From Bradyrhizobium sp. (GTDB lineage Bacteria; Pseudomonadota; Alphaproteobacteria; Rhizobiales; Xanthobacteraceae): a DNA stretch of 64,000 bases. Below the pieces are notes generated by a model. It did not search any database. It worked only from the letters and a program-made list of their open reading frames with translations, and was not told the DNA's origin. The stretch is taken from contig NZ_JACRMG010000029.1 of NCBI RefSeq assembly GCF_016219575.1, positions 62,001 through 126,000 on the forward strand. The letters run 5' to 3'. Below are positions 1 through 8,610 of the stretch, in pieces. The position numbers and the translations under genes were made by a program. Positions within the stretch are counted from its first letter, which is position 1. Every line of letters begins with the position of its first letter.

Positions 1-2
1 CC

Positions 3-680
3 GTCGACATCCGCGCCGGCGAGCGCGTCGGCCTGGTCGGGCGCTCCGGCTCCGGCAAGACGACCTTCGTCAAGCTGGTGCAGCGGCTGTACGACGTCAC
101 CGGTGGCCGCATCCTGATCGACGGCCAGGATATCGCGCTGGCTTCGCAGCAATCGCTGCGCCGCCAGATCGCGATCGTGCAGCAGGATCCGATCCTGTTC
201 CACCGCTCGCTGGCGGAGAACATCGCCTACGGTCGGCCCGGCGCCAGCATGGCGGCGATCGAGCAGGCGGCCCGGCTGGCGAACGCGCACGACTTCATCC
301 TGCGGCTGCCGAAAGGCTATGGCACGCTGGTGGGCGAACGCGGCGTCAAGCTGTCGGGCGGCGAGCGGCAGCGCGTGGCGCTGGCGCGCGCCTTCCTGGC
401 GGACGCGCCGGTGCTGATCCTGGACGAGGCGACGTCGAGCCTGGATTCGGAATCCGAAAGCCTGATCCAGCAAGCGATGGAGCGGCTGATGAAGGGGCGC
501 ACCTCGATCGTGATCGCACACCGGCTGTCGACGGTGCGCAGCCTCGACCGCATCCTGGTGTTCGATCGCGGCGAGATCGTCGAGCAGGGCACGCACGCCT
601 CGCTGATCGCGCGCCAGGGCGGCATCTATCGCGGGCTGTTCGAGCGGCAGGCCACCGAGTTCATCTCGGCGGCGGAGTGA
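3..680 (+). CDS. ABC exporter, C-terminal ATP-binding part (5' end outside window)
   Basis: The frame is already open at base 3, so the membrane domain lies upstream of the window. The visible 225 residues are a complete nucleotide-binding domain: Walker A (GRSGSGKTT) near visible residues 14-22, signature LSGGERQR near 117-124, Walker B VLILDEATSSLD from about 137, and the H-loop in IVIAHRLSTV. This order and the ERGVKLSGGE wording fit the fused TMD-NBD exporter type (MsbA/multidrug, ABCB-like), which hydrolyses ATP to export lipids or drugs. The substrate cannot be told from this half. A MATE efflux gene follows on the same strand after about 60 bases. Confidence 0.9.
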   Translation, partial: VDIRAGERVGLVGRSGSGKTTFVKLVQRLYDVTGGRILIDGQDIALASQQSLRRQIAIVQQDPILFHRSLAENIAYGRPGASMAAIEQAARLANAHDFILRLPKGYGTLVGERGVKLSGGERQRVALARAFLADAPVLILDEATSSLDSESESLIQQAMERLMKGRTSIVIAHRLSTVRSLDRILVFDRGEIVEQGTHASLIARQGGIYRGLFERQATEFISAAE

Positions 681-743
681 ATTGTGACGCGTGGCTGACC
701 GGCAAATGTCCGGACAGCCACGCGCCGGAAATGGATTTTGACA

Positions 744-2120
744 ATGAAAGACCTGACGCGCGGCTCCATTGCGGGCCACATCCTGAGCATGGCGCCGCCG
801 ATCGTCGCCGGCATGGTCACCATCATGATCTGCCAGCTGGTAGACCTGTACTTCGTCGCAGGTCTCGGCGAAGCCGCCGTCGCGGGCGTGGCGGCGGCGG
901 GCAATGCCGGATTCCTGATCAACGGGGCGATGCAGGTGCTGGGTGTCGGTACGGTTGCGCTGATGGCGCACGCCGTCGGGCGCGGGGATCGCGCCGACGC
1001 CAACCTGGTGTTCAACCAGTCGATCATCCTGTCGGTGCTGTGCGGCTTGTTGACCCTGGTCGCGGGATTCGCGGTGGCGCGGTCTTATATGCGCGCCGTC
1101 GCTGCCGACGAGGCCACTGTCGAAGCGGGCACCACATATCTGTTGTGGTTCATGCCGGCTCTGGCGCTGCAATTCGTGACGCAGGTGATGGGTGCCGCGC
1201 TGCGGGCCACCGGCATCGTGCGGCCGACCATGCTGGTGCAGGCGCTTGCGGTCATCCTCAACATCGCGCTGGCGCCGGTCTTGATCGCAGGCTGGGGTAC
1301 CGGCCACGCGCTCGGTGTTGCCGGTGCGGGCCTGGCGAGTTCGATCGCCGTCCTGATCGCCGCGCTGATGCTTTTTGCGTATTTCCACAGGTTCGAGCGC
1401 TATGTCCGCTTTGATCCAGCGCAGTGGCGTCCGCAGCTTCGGCAATGGAACCGCGTCCTCAATGTCGGCCTGCCTGCCGGCGGCGAGTTTGCGATCATTT
1501 TCGCGTGGATGGGCGTGATCTATTATGTGTTGCGCGATTTCGGCGCGGCGGCGCAGGCCGGGTTTGGTATCGGCACGCGGGTGCTGGGCCTGATCCAGAT
1601 GCCCGCGCTGGCGGTTGCTTTGGCAGCCGCGCCGATCGCCGGCCAGAATTTCGGCGCCGGCGATGTCCGCCGCGTACGGGAAACCTTCGTCAAGGCAGTG
1701 TTGATCGCCACCGCTGTCATGATCGGCTTCATGATCCTGGCGCAATGGAAGCCCGGCCTTTTGCTCGCAGGCTTCTCGGAGGATCGGGACGCGATGGCGG
1801 TCGCCGTACAGTTCCTGCACTTCGTGTCGCTGAATCTGGTGGCGCAGGGGGTGATCTTCACCTGCCACAGCATGTTCCAGGGCCTTGGCAACACCAAGCC
1901 GGTGCTGCTGAGCTCGGGCACCCGCCTGTTGACCTATGCGGTGCCGGTGATCTGGCTCTCGACACGGCCCGGCTTCGCGATCGAGCATGTCTGGTATCTG
2001 TCGATCGCCACCGCCACGCTGCAGGCGGGCCTTGCGCTGTGGCTGCTGCGCCGCGAGTTGAGGAAACGGCTGGCGCCGCTGGAGCGGAAAGTCAGTCCGG
2101 AGCCAATGGCGGCCGGGTAG
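744..2120 (+). CDS. MATE family efflux transporter
   Basis: A 458-residue membrane protein. The ATG at 744 is preferred over an in-frame TTG two codons earlier because the homologous-looking N-terminus starts MKDLTRGSIAGHILSMAPP. Around a dozen hydrophobic segments run through the sequence, with the internal two-fold layout typical of MATE (NorM/DinF) proteins; a GQNFGAG motif near the start of the second half and the repeated G.A..A points to this family. MATE proteins export cationic drugs or metabolites by Na+ or H+ antiport. The last 29 bases overlap the end of the convergent EamA gene. Substrate unknown. Confidence 0.9.
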   Translation: MKDLTRGSIAGHILSMAPPIVAGMVTIMICQLVDLYFVAGLGEAAVAGVAAAGNAGFLINGAMQVLGVGTVALMAHAVGRGDRADANLVFNQSIILSVLCGLLTLVAGFAVARSYMRAVAADEATVEAGTTYLLWFMPALALQFVTQVMGAALRATGIVRPTMLVQALAVILNIALAPVLIAGWGTGHALGVAGAGLASSIAVLIAALMLFAYFHRFERYVRFDPAQWRPQLRQWNRVLNVGLPAGGEFAIIFAWMGVIYYVLRDFGAAAQAGFGIGTRVLGLIQMPALAVALAAAPIAGQNFGAGDVRRVRETFVKAVLIATAVMIGFMILAQWKPGLLLAGFSEDRDAMAVAVQFLHFVSLNLVAQGVIFTCHSMFQGLGNTKPVLLSSGTRLLTYAVPVIWLSTRPGFAIEHVWYLSIATATLQAGLALWLLRRELRKRLAPLERKVSPEPMAAG

Positions 2121-3027
2121 CGAGCGCCTTCTGCGCGCGCGTCCGCGTCGAGATCGCAACCGTCGCCACGACAGCTGCTGCGAACGCCAGGATCTGCCAA
2201 GTGATGGTCTCGCCGTTGAAGTAGGAGGCGAGTGCGAAGGTGATGAAGGGTTGCAGCAACTGCACCTGCGATACCCGCGCAATGCCGCCCATGGCGAGGC
2301 CGGCGTTCCAGGCAAAGAAGCCGATCCATTGCGAGAACAGGGTGACATAGACGAGGCCGAGCAGGGGCTTTGCGGGCAGCTGCAGGATGTCGGCGGGCAT
2401 GGTGAGCAGGGCCGCCGGGATCGAGATCGGCAGCGCGATGACCAGTATCCAGCTGATGACTTCCCAGCCCGGCATTCCCGCGGTCAGGCGCCCCGAGAAG
2501 GCGTAGCCGATCGCCGCGACGGCCACCGCGGCAAACAGGAAGAGATCGCCCGTCGACAATGTGCCACCGCCGTCGCGCAGCGCAAAGGCGATCACGAGCG
2601 CAGCGCCGGTGAGCGAGGCGATCCAGAACAGCGGCCGCGGCCGCTCATGGGTGATGGCGACGGCGATCAGCGCCGTTGCGATCGGCAGCACGCCGAGCAC
2701 CACGCCGCCATGCGACGCATCGACCGTCTGCATGCCCTGCGCCATGAACAGCGGGAACAGGATGACGACGCAGATCATGGCGATGACGATCTGCGGCCAC
2801 AGCGCGCGCGGCGGCAACGGCCGGCGCAGCGCGATCAGCAGCGCCAGCGAGCACAGGCCGGCAATCGCCGCACGCAGCGCCGTCAGTGCGACGGGATCGA
2901 TGGCGGACACTGCGAGCCGCGTCGCCGGCAGCGTGCCGCCGAATATCGCCATGCCGACGAAGCCGAGCAGGAGGCCGAATTGTTCGCGCCGATCGTGCGA
3001 CGGCATGACGTGCGTGGTGGAGGACAT
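2092..3027 (-). CDS. EamA/DMT-family inner-membrane transporter
   Basis: A 311-residue protein with about ten hydrophobic segments arranged as two EamA repeats. The first begins near residue 18 (LLLGFVGMAIFGGTLPATRLAV), the second after a short link near residue 165. The repeat starts, with proline and positively charged residues close to the first helix, are typical of the drug/metabolite transporter superfamily (RhaT/YdcZ-like). Such proteins export amino acids, sugars or drugs; no feature here fixes the substrate. It overlaps the 3' end of the MATE gene in convergent orientation by 29 bases. Confidence 0.85.
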   Translation of the reverse strand: MSSTTHVMPSHDRREQFGLLLGFVGMAIFGGTLPATRLAVSAIDPVALTALRAAIAGLCSLALLIALRRPLPPRALWPQIVIAMICVVILFPLFMAQGMQTVDASHGGVVLGVLPIATALIAVAITHERPRPLFWIASLTGAALVIAFALRDGGGTLSTGDLFLFAAVAVAAIGYAFSGRLTAGMPGWEVISWILVIALPISIPAALLTMPADILQLPAKPLLGLVYVTLFSQWIGFFAWNAGLAMGGIARVSQVQLLQPFITFALASYFNGETITWQILAFAAAVVATVAISTRTRAQKALATRPPLAPD

Positions 3028-3100
3028 GCCCGTGTGGTTATCGGCTTCGCGCGATTCCGTATAGCCGGCTCAGTCGGTGCACATGGCCGCCATGCGCGCG

Positions 3101-3844
3101 TCATCTCGGTGCAATGCTGCTCCACAGCAAGCCGAGGCCGGAGAGAAAGAGCAGGCCCAGCACGATGTCGTAGAAATTGCGGTCGCTCAGCGAACGATAG
3201 GTCCACATGCCGAACCGCGCGCCGGCCAGCGTGCCCGGCAGTGCCAGAAGAGCGAGCCAGAACACTTCCTTCGCGACGAAGCCGCTGGCGATTTGCAGGG
3301 CGAGGGCCGCGCCGAGCACGGTGCCGTTGAAAATCTGGAACACGCCGCGGCGCTGATCCTTGGTCCAGCCGCGCACGCTCGCCCACAAGGTCGGCAGCGG
3401 GCCGGACAGGCCGGCGAGGCCGCCAAGAATGCCGCCGGCAAATCCGACGGCGGCGTCCGCCGGCCGGCCGCCGAAGCGGAATGCCATCGGCTTGCGGATC
3501 AGATAGAGCGCGGCCGGGAACACGATCAGCATCACGCCGACGCTCATCTTGAAGACCCGCGGGTCGGCACGCTCGACCAGCAGTACTCCGACCGGCATGC
3601 CCGCGAGGCCGCCGAGCACGAAGGGCAGGGCAAGCCTGAAGTCCATCAGGCGCCACATCGACGGCAGGGTGGAGAGCTGCGAGGAGACCGAGCAGATCAG
3701 CACCAGCGGCACGGCCAGCGCAGGCGACAGCACATAGAGCCAGATGCCCAGCGCCATCAGCGCGGTGCCAAATCCGGCGAGCCCCGACACGAAGCCGCCG
3801 GCCAGTGCGCCGAACAGCAGGACGGCATAGGTGGCGGCGTCCAC
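3101..3844 (-). CDS. TSUP (TauE/SafE) family membrane permease
   Basis: From the GTG at 3844 the product is 247 residues with about eight hydrophobic segments. The N-terminal GALAGGFVSGLAGFGTAL and the internal GGILGGLAGLSGPLPT segment are the paired glycine-rich repeats of the TauE/SafE sulfite-exporter superfamily. An upstream ATG at 3919 is in frame but would translate a palindromic repeat (3863-3902); the GTG has an AAGGA-type ribosome site just before it and is therefore chosen. Members move sulfite, sulfoacetate or related anions. Substrate not determinable here. Confidence 0.85.
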   Translation of the reverse strand: MDAATYAVLLFGALAGGFVSGLAGFGTALMALGIWLYVLSPALAVPLVLICSVSSQLSTLPSMWRLMDFRLALPFVLGGLAGMPVGVLLVERADPRVFKMSVGVMLIVFPAALYLIRKPMAFRFGGRPADAAVGFAGGILGGLAGLSGPLPTLWASVRGWTKDQRRGVFQIFNGTVLGAALALQIASGFVAKEVFWLALLALPGTLAGARFGMWTYRSLSDRNFYDIVLGLLFLSGLGLLWSSIAPR

Positions 3845-3862
3845 TCTTTCTTTTCCTTTGTC

Positions 3863-3902
3863 GTCATTCCGGGTTCGGCTCTGCGAGCCGCCCCGGAATG
3901 AC
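3863..3902. repeat. Palindromic repeat, family A (short form)
   Basis: Inverted repeat with arms GTCATTCCGGG and CCCGGAATGAC around a short GC-rich centre that is itself partly palindromic. The same arms recur at 24098-24176, 31043-31134 and 54207-54250. It lies between the TSUP gene start and the alpha/beta hydrolase gene. Confidence 0.85.
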
Positions 3903-3986
3903 GGTTGAATTTGCGGCATCGTTTACACGCCGCCGCGGGCAGGTACTATCGTGACCGCCAACGAAATAACAGATGGAAACGCCCCG

Positions 3987-4703
3987 ATGAGTTCTTCCCC
4001 GAAGACATTCCTGGTGTGTCACGGCGCCTGGTCGGCCGGGTGGGCATGGAAGAAAATGCATCCGCTGATGAACAGGGCCGGCCATCGCCTGCTGACGCCG
4101 ACCTATACGGGGCTCGGCGAGCGCGCGCATCTGGCGCATCCCGCGATCGACCTGGAGACACACATCACCGACATGCTGCAGGTCATCAGGTACGAAGACC
4201 TGCGCGACTTCGTGCTGATCGGCCACTCCTATGGCGGAATGGTCGCGACCGGCGTCGCCGACCGCGCGCGCGACAACGTGAAACAGCTCATCTATATCGA
4301 CGCCTTCGTGCCTGCGGACGGTCAGTCGCTGCTGGACTTTCTGCCTCAGTCGGAGCAGCGGCGCATGCAGGAGGCGATGCAGAGCGGCGACGGCTGGCGC
4401 GTGCCGCCGAACCCGACGCCATCAGACACTTCGCCCGAGGACGTCGCCTGGCTCAGCGAGCGCCGCGTCCACATGCCGGTCAAATGCTTCGAGCAGAAAT
4501 TGAAGTTGTCGGCGCCTCTGACCCTGCCGCGCAGCTACATCTACGCCACCCGCATTGCGCCCGCCGACATCTTTGGCCGGTTCGCGAAGATGACGAAGAA
4601 CGATACCGCCTGGCGCTACCACGAGATCGATGCCAGCCATTCGCCGAACGTCACCGCGCCGGAGGCGCTGATGACGATGCTGGAGAAGGTCGCGGCGGGG
4701 TAA
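3987..4703 (+). CDS. Alpha/beta hydrolase (esterase-like)
   Basis: A 238-residue single-domain alpha/beta hydrolase. It has the oxyanion region FLVCHGAWSAGWAW near residues 8-21, the nucleophile elbow GHSYGGM with catalytic Ser near residue 81, and the C-terminal His in DASHSPNVTAPE. This pattern matches the EstC/plant methylesterase (MES, salicylate-binding protein 2) type of small esterases. The exact ester substrate is unknown. The start at 3987 is chosen because homologous-looking sequence starts there; a GTG at 3951 is in frame but adds twelve unconvincing residues. It stands alone on the plus strand. Confidence 0.85.
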   Translation: MSSSPKTFLVCHGAWSAGWAWKKMHPLMNRAGHRLLTPTYTGLGERAHLAHPAIDLETHITDMLQVIRYEDLRDFVLIGHSYGGMVATGVADRARDNVKQLIYIDAFVPADGQSLLDFLPQSEQRRMQEAMQSGDGWRVPPNPTPSDTSPEDVAWLSERRVHMPVKCFEQKLKLSAPLTLPRSYIYATRIAPADIFGRFAKMTKNDTAWRYHEIDASHSPNVTAPEALMTMLEKVAAG

Positions 4704-4751
4704 GATGGCAGGGTTGTTCTGGACAAGTAGGCCTGCCAATAATGCGCCAGA

Positions 4752-5000
4752 TTATCGAGGGATGCATCGATACTGACGAATTATGTTCGATTTGCCGCCA
4801 ACCTTCGTGTGGTTGCCGCCGATCACTTCCCTGATCTGGCCGGGACCGCAAGAGCCGTCATCCACGAGAACGCGCTGGCCTTCCTTCAGCGCCCCCATGG
4901 GAGGCTCCGCTTTCAGAACCGTAGCCGCGATTGCGGCGGCAAGCATCGTCGTCGATAATGCCGTGACAATGAGCGCCTGGAGCGGAAAGTGTCCATTCAT
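4752..5000 (-). CDS. Small secreted protein, possible DUF6719-type
   Basis: An 82-residue protein with a hydrophobic N-terminal segment (residues about 7-28) that looks like a signal peptide or anchor. The short mature domain has EGQRVLVDDGSCGPGQ and a C-terminal RCIPR, with two cysteines that could form a disulfide in the periplasm. The pattern resembles small Bradyrhizobium proteins that I recall as DUF6719; that name is from memory and not verified. No function is known. It is monocistronic and divergent from the cyclase gene; the 236-base gap between them shows no further gene. Confidence 0.65.
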   Translation of the reverse strand: MNGHFPLQALIVTALSTTMLAAAIAATVLKAEPPMGALKEGQRVLVDDGSCGPGQIREVIGGNHTKVGGKSNIIRQYRCIPR

Positions 5001-5236
5001 CTCACTTCCCCCGCTTGATTTTATCGCATTGCAGTTTACCCAAAGTATAAGCCGAGGTGAAGCAACCTATCCCGACGGCCCCCTTTATTGTATCCGCTCG
5101 TTCGGGCATGCGATAAGCTTGCGAACAGGCCATAGTATCTCCCCGCTGTTCGGGAACTGGTATGGCCAGCGGTCCGGGCTCTGAGGGGCCGGCTCGCTTG
5201 CAGTCTTGAGCACCGAAACACTGGTCGAGGGGTCCA

Positions 5237-7276
5237 ATGGACAAACCTCTGCAAAGTGTGACCGAGACCGCTGCCGTCATGGACGGCCACCTGCAGGTTG
5301 CGCTCGATAACATGCCGGGCGCGCTCGTCTATACCGACGAGGATATCAACATCGTCTTCTGCAACGACCGTTTCAGGGAGATGTACCCGGTCCCTGCCGA
5401 ATTGCTTCGATCGGGCCAACCCTACCCACAGTTCCTGCGCTACCTCGCGACGCATGGTTACTATGGCAAAGGCGACGTGGATACGATGGTAGCGCGGCGC
5501 GTGGAAAGCCTGCGTCATCCGAGCGGCAAGAGCTTCGAGGACATCACGCCGGATGGGCGATGCTATCTGATCTATCGTCGCAGGGCGGCCGCAGGCGGAA
5601 CGGTGACGGTGATGACCGATGTCACCCGGCAAAAACAGGCCGAGCAGGAGTTGGCGAGCAAGGAGGCCGAGTTTCACCTGGTGCTGGACAACATGCCCGG
5701 GGCGCTCGTCCATACCGATGAGGATATGAACGTCGTCTTCTGCAATGACCGCTTCAGAGAGATGTATCCGGTCCCCGCCGAATTGCTTGAGCCCGGCCAA
5801 CCCTATCCCCAATTCCTGCGCTACCTCGCGACCCATGGCTACTATGGCGAAGGTGACGTGGAGGCGCTGGTTGCGCGGCGCGTGGAGAGCCTGCGCCATC
5901 CGACCGGCAAGAGCTTCGAGGACATCACGCCGGATGGGCGATGCTATCGTATCCATCGTCGCAGGGCCGCCGCCGGCGGTACGGTGACGGTGATGACAGA
6001 TGTCACCGAGCAGAAGCAAGCGGAACAGGATCTGGCAAACAAGGAAGCCGAGCTTCACTTGGCGCTCGACAACATGCCGGGCGGGCTCGTCTACACCGAC
6101 GAGGATCTGAACATCGTCTTCTGCAACGACCGCTTCAGGGAAATATATCCGGTTCCCCCCGAGTTGCTTCGCGCGGGACGACCGTACCCCGACTTCTTGC
6201 GCTACCTGGCGACGCACGGCTACTACGGCAAGGGCGACGTTGATGCGCTGGTCGCGCGACGCGTGGACAGCCTGCGCCATCCGACCGAGGCGAGCTTCGA
6301 GGACAAGACGCCGGGCGGCCGACATTATCGCATCCGTCGGCGCAAGGTTAGTTCGGGCGGGACGGTCACTGTGATGACTGATGTTACCGAGCAGAAGCTC
6401 GCCGAGCATGCGCTCATTGAGGCCAAGCGACGCCTGGAAGAGGCGAATGGCAGTGTCACCGAGAACAACCGGATGCTCGAGGCGCTTTCCTCGAAGCTGT
6501 CGAAGTATCTGTCGCCGCAGGTTTACGAGTCGATCTTCAGCGGCGCGCAGACGGTCGAGATATCTGCCAAGCGCAAGAAGCTCACCGTCTTTTTTTCCGA
6601 TATCGCAGGCTTCACCGAAACCACCGACCAGCTGGAAGCGGAAGAACTGACGGATGTCCTCAATCAGTATCTGACCGAGATGTCGAAGATTGCGCTTGCG
6701 CACGGCGCGACCATCGACAAATTCATTGGCGACGCGATGTTGATGTTCTTCGGTGACCCCGAAACCAGGGGCATGCAGGAGGACGCCAAGGCCTGCGTGA
6801 CGATGGCGATAGCAATGCAGCGCCGCATGCGCGAACTCGAACAGGAATGGCGGGCGCGCGGGCTCGAGCGTCCATTCCGGATGAGGATCGGTATCAGCAC
6901 CGGCTTCGCCACCGTGGGCAACTTCGGCAGCCGCGATCGCATGGACTACACGATTTATGGCAACCAGGTGAACCTGGCCGCGAGGCTTCAGTCAGCGGCC
7001 GAGCCGGGGGGAATCCTGCTGTCCTACGAGACCAATGCGCTGGTGCAGGCAATCGTGCTCACCGAAGAATTCCCGCCGATGACGGTGAAGGGCTTTGTGC
7101 GGCCAATTAACGTGTACAAGGTTCTCGGTACCTATCATGAACTCGTGGACGACGGCAGGGTGGTGCTGCAGGAGCGCGATGGTTTGCGGGTTCTGGTTGA
7201 CCTGACGAAACAGGTCAGCTCCGAGGCGATCAAGGTGCTGGAAGAGGTGTTGGCCGAGCTGAAGCGGCGCAGCTAG
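5237..7276 (+). CDS. Triple-PAS class III adenylate/guanylate cyclase
   Basis: A 679-residue soluble signalling enzyme with three consecutive, nearly identical PAS-type sensor modules of 127 residues each, followed by a coiled-coil-like linker (about 386-425) and a class III nucleotide cyclase domain. The modules start at the LDNMPG motif, residues 23, 150 and 277. Cyclase metal aspartates are seen in FFSDIAGFT (D455) and in IGDAML (D499); the preceding Lys in DKFIGD favours ATP over GTP as substrate, an inference. The product would be cAMP made in response to a PAS-sensed cue. A GAGGGG ribosome site precedes the ATG. No membrane segment is present. Confidence 0.93.
   Translation: MDKPLQSVTETAAVMDGHLQVALDNMPGALVYTDEDINIVFCNDRFREMYPVPAELLRSGQPYPQFLRYLATHGYYGKGDVDTMVARRVESLRHPSGKSFEDITPDGRCYLIYRRRAAAGGTVTVMTDVTRQKQAEQELASKEAEFHLVLDNMPGALVHTDEDMNVVFCNDRFREMYPVPAELLEPGQPYPQFLRYLATHGYYGEGDVEALVARRVESLRHPTGKSFEDITPDGRCYRIHRRRAAAGGTVTVMTDVTEQKQAEQDLANKEAELHLALDNMPGGLVYTDEDLNIVFCNDRFREIYPVPPELLRAGRPYPDFLRYLATHGYYGKGDVDALVARRVDSLRHPTEASFEDKTPGGRHYRIRRRKVSSGGTVTVMTDVTEQKLAEHALIEAKRRLEEANGSVTENNRMLEALSSKLSKYLSPQVYESIFSGAQTVEISAKRKKLTVFFSDIAGFTETTDQLEAEELTDVLNQYLTEMSKIALAHGATIDKFIGDAMLMFFGDPETRGMQEDAKACVTMAIAMQRRMRELEQEWRARGLERPFRMRIGISTGFATVGNFGSRDRMDYTIYGNQVNLAARLQSAAEPGGILLSYETNALVQAIVLTEEFPPMTVKGFVRPINVYKVLGTYHELVDDGRVVLQERDGLRVLVDLTKQVSSEAIKVLEEVLAELKRRS
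5303..6445 (+). repeat. Three tandem 381-bp repeats inside the cyclase gene
   Basis: Units start near 5303, 5684 and 6065, each coding for one 127-residue PAS module. Long stretches are identical or nearly so in DNA (for example the segment coding for VFCNDRFRE and for YLATHGYYG), with the third unit the most divergent. This indicates in-frame tandem duplication within the gene. Confidence 0.9.
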
Positions 7277-7426
7277 ATGCCTGCTGGTGTTCAAGATGGC
7301 GAGGGGCCCGGATGCGAAGCTCCAGAAAAAAGGCCGGCAGCTCAAATCCCAACCCTTTGACGAAGATCAAGTTCTGCGAGATTATCTGACCTATTCAGAA
7401 ACTGGGTTATTTTCTGGATTTTCGCC

Positions 7427-8359
7427 ATGGTAATGCGTCTCTTCGCGCCGCAATTCCTCATCCTCTGGGCCTTTGTTGGCTCCGCCATCGCCGTCCATTT
7501 CAGGGGCAAGGTGCGGCTCGGCTTCTGGCGGCAGTTCACGGACCATTCCACCCTGATGGCGCCCTACAATGTGCTGATGTACCTGTTCTCGGCGGTGCCG
7601 AACCGGCCGATCTTGGACGAGGAGTTGATCCCGGATCTCAAAAAGCTGCGCGATAACTGGCAGCCGATCCGCGACGAGGCGCTGGCCCTGTATGCGCACG
7701 GACAGATCAAGGCCGCGGACAAATACAACGACTGGGGTTTCAATTCGTTCTTCCGCACCGGTTGGAAGCGGTTTTACCTGAAATGGTACGATGCGCCGCT
7801 GCCGTCGGCGATCGCCAATTGCCCAAAGACCGTTGAACTGTTGAATTCGATCCCAAGCATCAAGGGGGCAATGTTCGCCAGCCTGCCGCCGGGCGGCAAG
7901 CTGGTGCAGCATCGCGATCCCTACGCCGGCTCGCTGCGCTACCACATGGGACTGATGGTACCGAAGTCGCCCGGCGAATGTCGCATCATTATCGACGGCG
8001 AACCGCACTACTGGGGTGAGGGCAAGGGTTTGCTGTTCGATGAGACCTATCTGCACTACGCCGAGAACACTACCAGCGATGACCGCGTCATCTTGTTCTG
8101 CGACGTCGAGCGACCGCTTCGTACCCGTGTGATGACCGGGATCAACCGCTGGTTCGGCAAACACATCATCAACGAGAGCGCGACCCAGAATGAGGAGGGC
8201 GAGCGGATCGGCTGGATCAACCGAATTTTCAGTTACGTGTATCAGGTGCGGCTGTTCGGCAAGCGGATGAAGGCCTGGAACAAGCGAGTTTACTACTCGG
8301 TGAAGTACTTTTTGGTCGGCGGTATCATTGCCGCGTTTCTGGCGACAGCGTTTGTTTGA
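7427..8359 (+). CDS. lpxO: Aspartyl/asparaginyl beta-hydroxylase family protein, LpxO-like
   Basis: A 310-residue protein with a hydrophobic N-terminal anchor (residues about 4-23), a second hydrophobic segment at the C-terminus, and a Fe(II)/2-oxoglutarate dioxygenase core. Core motifs are QHRDPYAGSLRYHMGL (iron-binding His region), GKGLLFDETYLHYAENTT (second His) and RVILFCDVERP (2-oxoglutarate-binding Arg). This layout matches LpxO, which 2-hydroxylates a secondary acyl chain of lipid A at the inner membrane. The symbol is given as a family assignment; substrate specificity is inferred. It converges on rnpB. The 200 bases between its stop and the rnpB terminator hold nothing I recognise. 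Confidence 0.8.
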   Translation: MVMRLFAPQFLILWAFVGSAIAVHFRGKVRLGFWRQFTDHSTLMAPYNVLMYLFSAVPNRPILDEELIPDLKKLRDNWQPIRDEALALYAHGQIKAADKYNDWGFNSFFRTGWKRFYLKWYDAPLPSAIANCPKTVELLNSIPSIKGAMFASLPPGGKLVQHRDPYAGSLRYHMGLMVPKSPGECRIIIDGEPHYWGEGKGLLFDETYLHYAENTTSDDRVILFCDVERPLRTRVMTGINRWFGKHIINESATQNEEGERIGWINRIFSYVYQVRLFGKRMKAWNKRVYYSVKYFLVGGIIAAFLATAFV

Positions 8360-8559
8360 GAAGGTCGGCAGAATGCGAGATGGGTAAACGGCACCGGTTG
8401 GCTGGATGCGGAGCACCCTTCACATCGATAGAGAACAGGCAACTCGGGCTGCGATGCCGACGAAGTCGTAGCCAGCGATTTTGTGCAGTGACTGAGTGGT
8501 GACTTCCGCTTCCGGGACAGCGGACAATCGTTATTGAATTCCAGCGGCACGACATCATC

Positions 8560-8601
8560 CAAAAATGGCGAGGGGCCCGGCGTGTTCGCGCCGAGCCCCT
8601 C
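8560..8601 (-). terminator. Rho-independent terminator of rnpB
   Basis: On the minus strand a GC-rich hairpin (GAGGGGCTCGGCG, loop, CGCCGGGCCCCTC with small bulges) is followed by a run of five T. It lies immediately after the mature 3' end of the RNase P RNA. Confidence 0.75.
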
Positions 8602-8610
8602 ATTTAGACG

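Noticed and set aside
5303..6445. PAS triplication as an assembly artefact
   Set aside because: Each unit has its own base differences, including amino acid changes, so they are separate true copies.
5036..6703. Long minus-strand open frame antisense to the cyclase gene
   Set aside because: Composition-driven frame opposite a clear PAS-cyclase gene; its repeats only mirror the PAS repeats and it has no ribosome site or domain.
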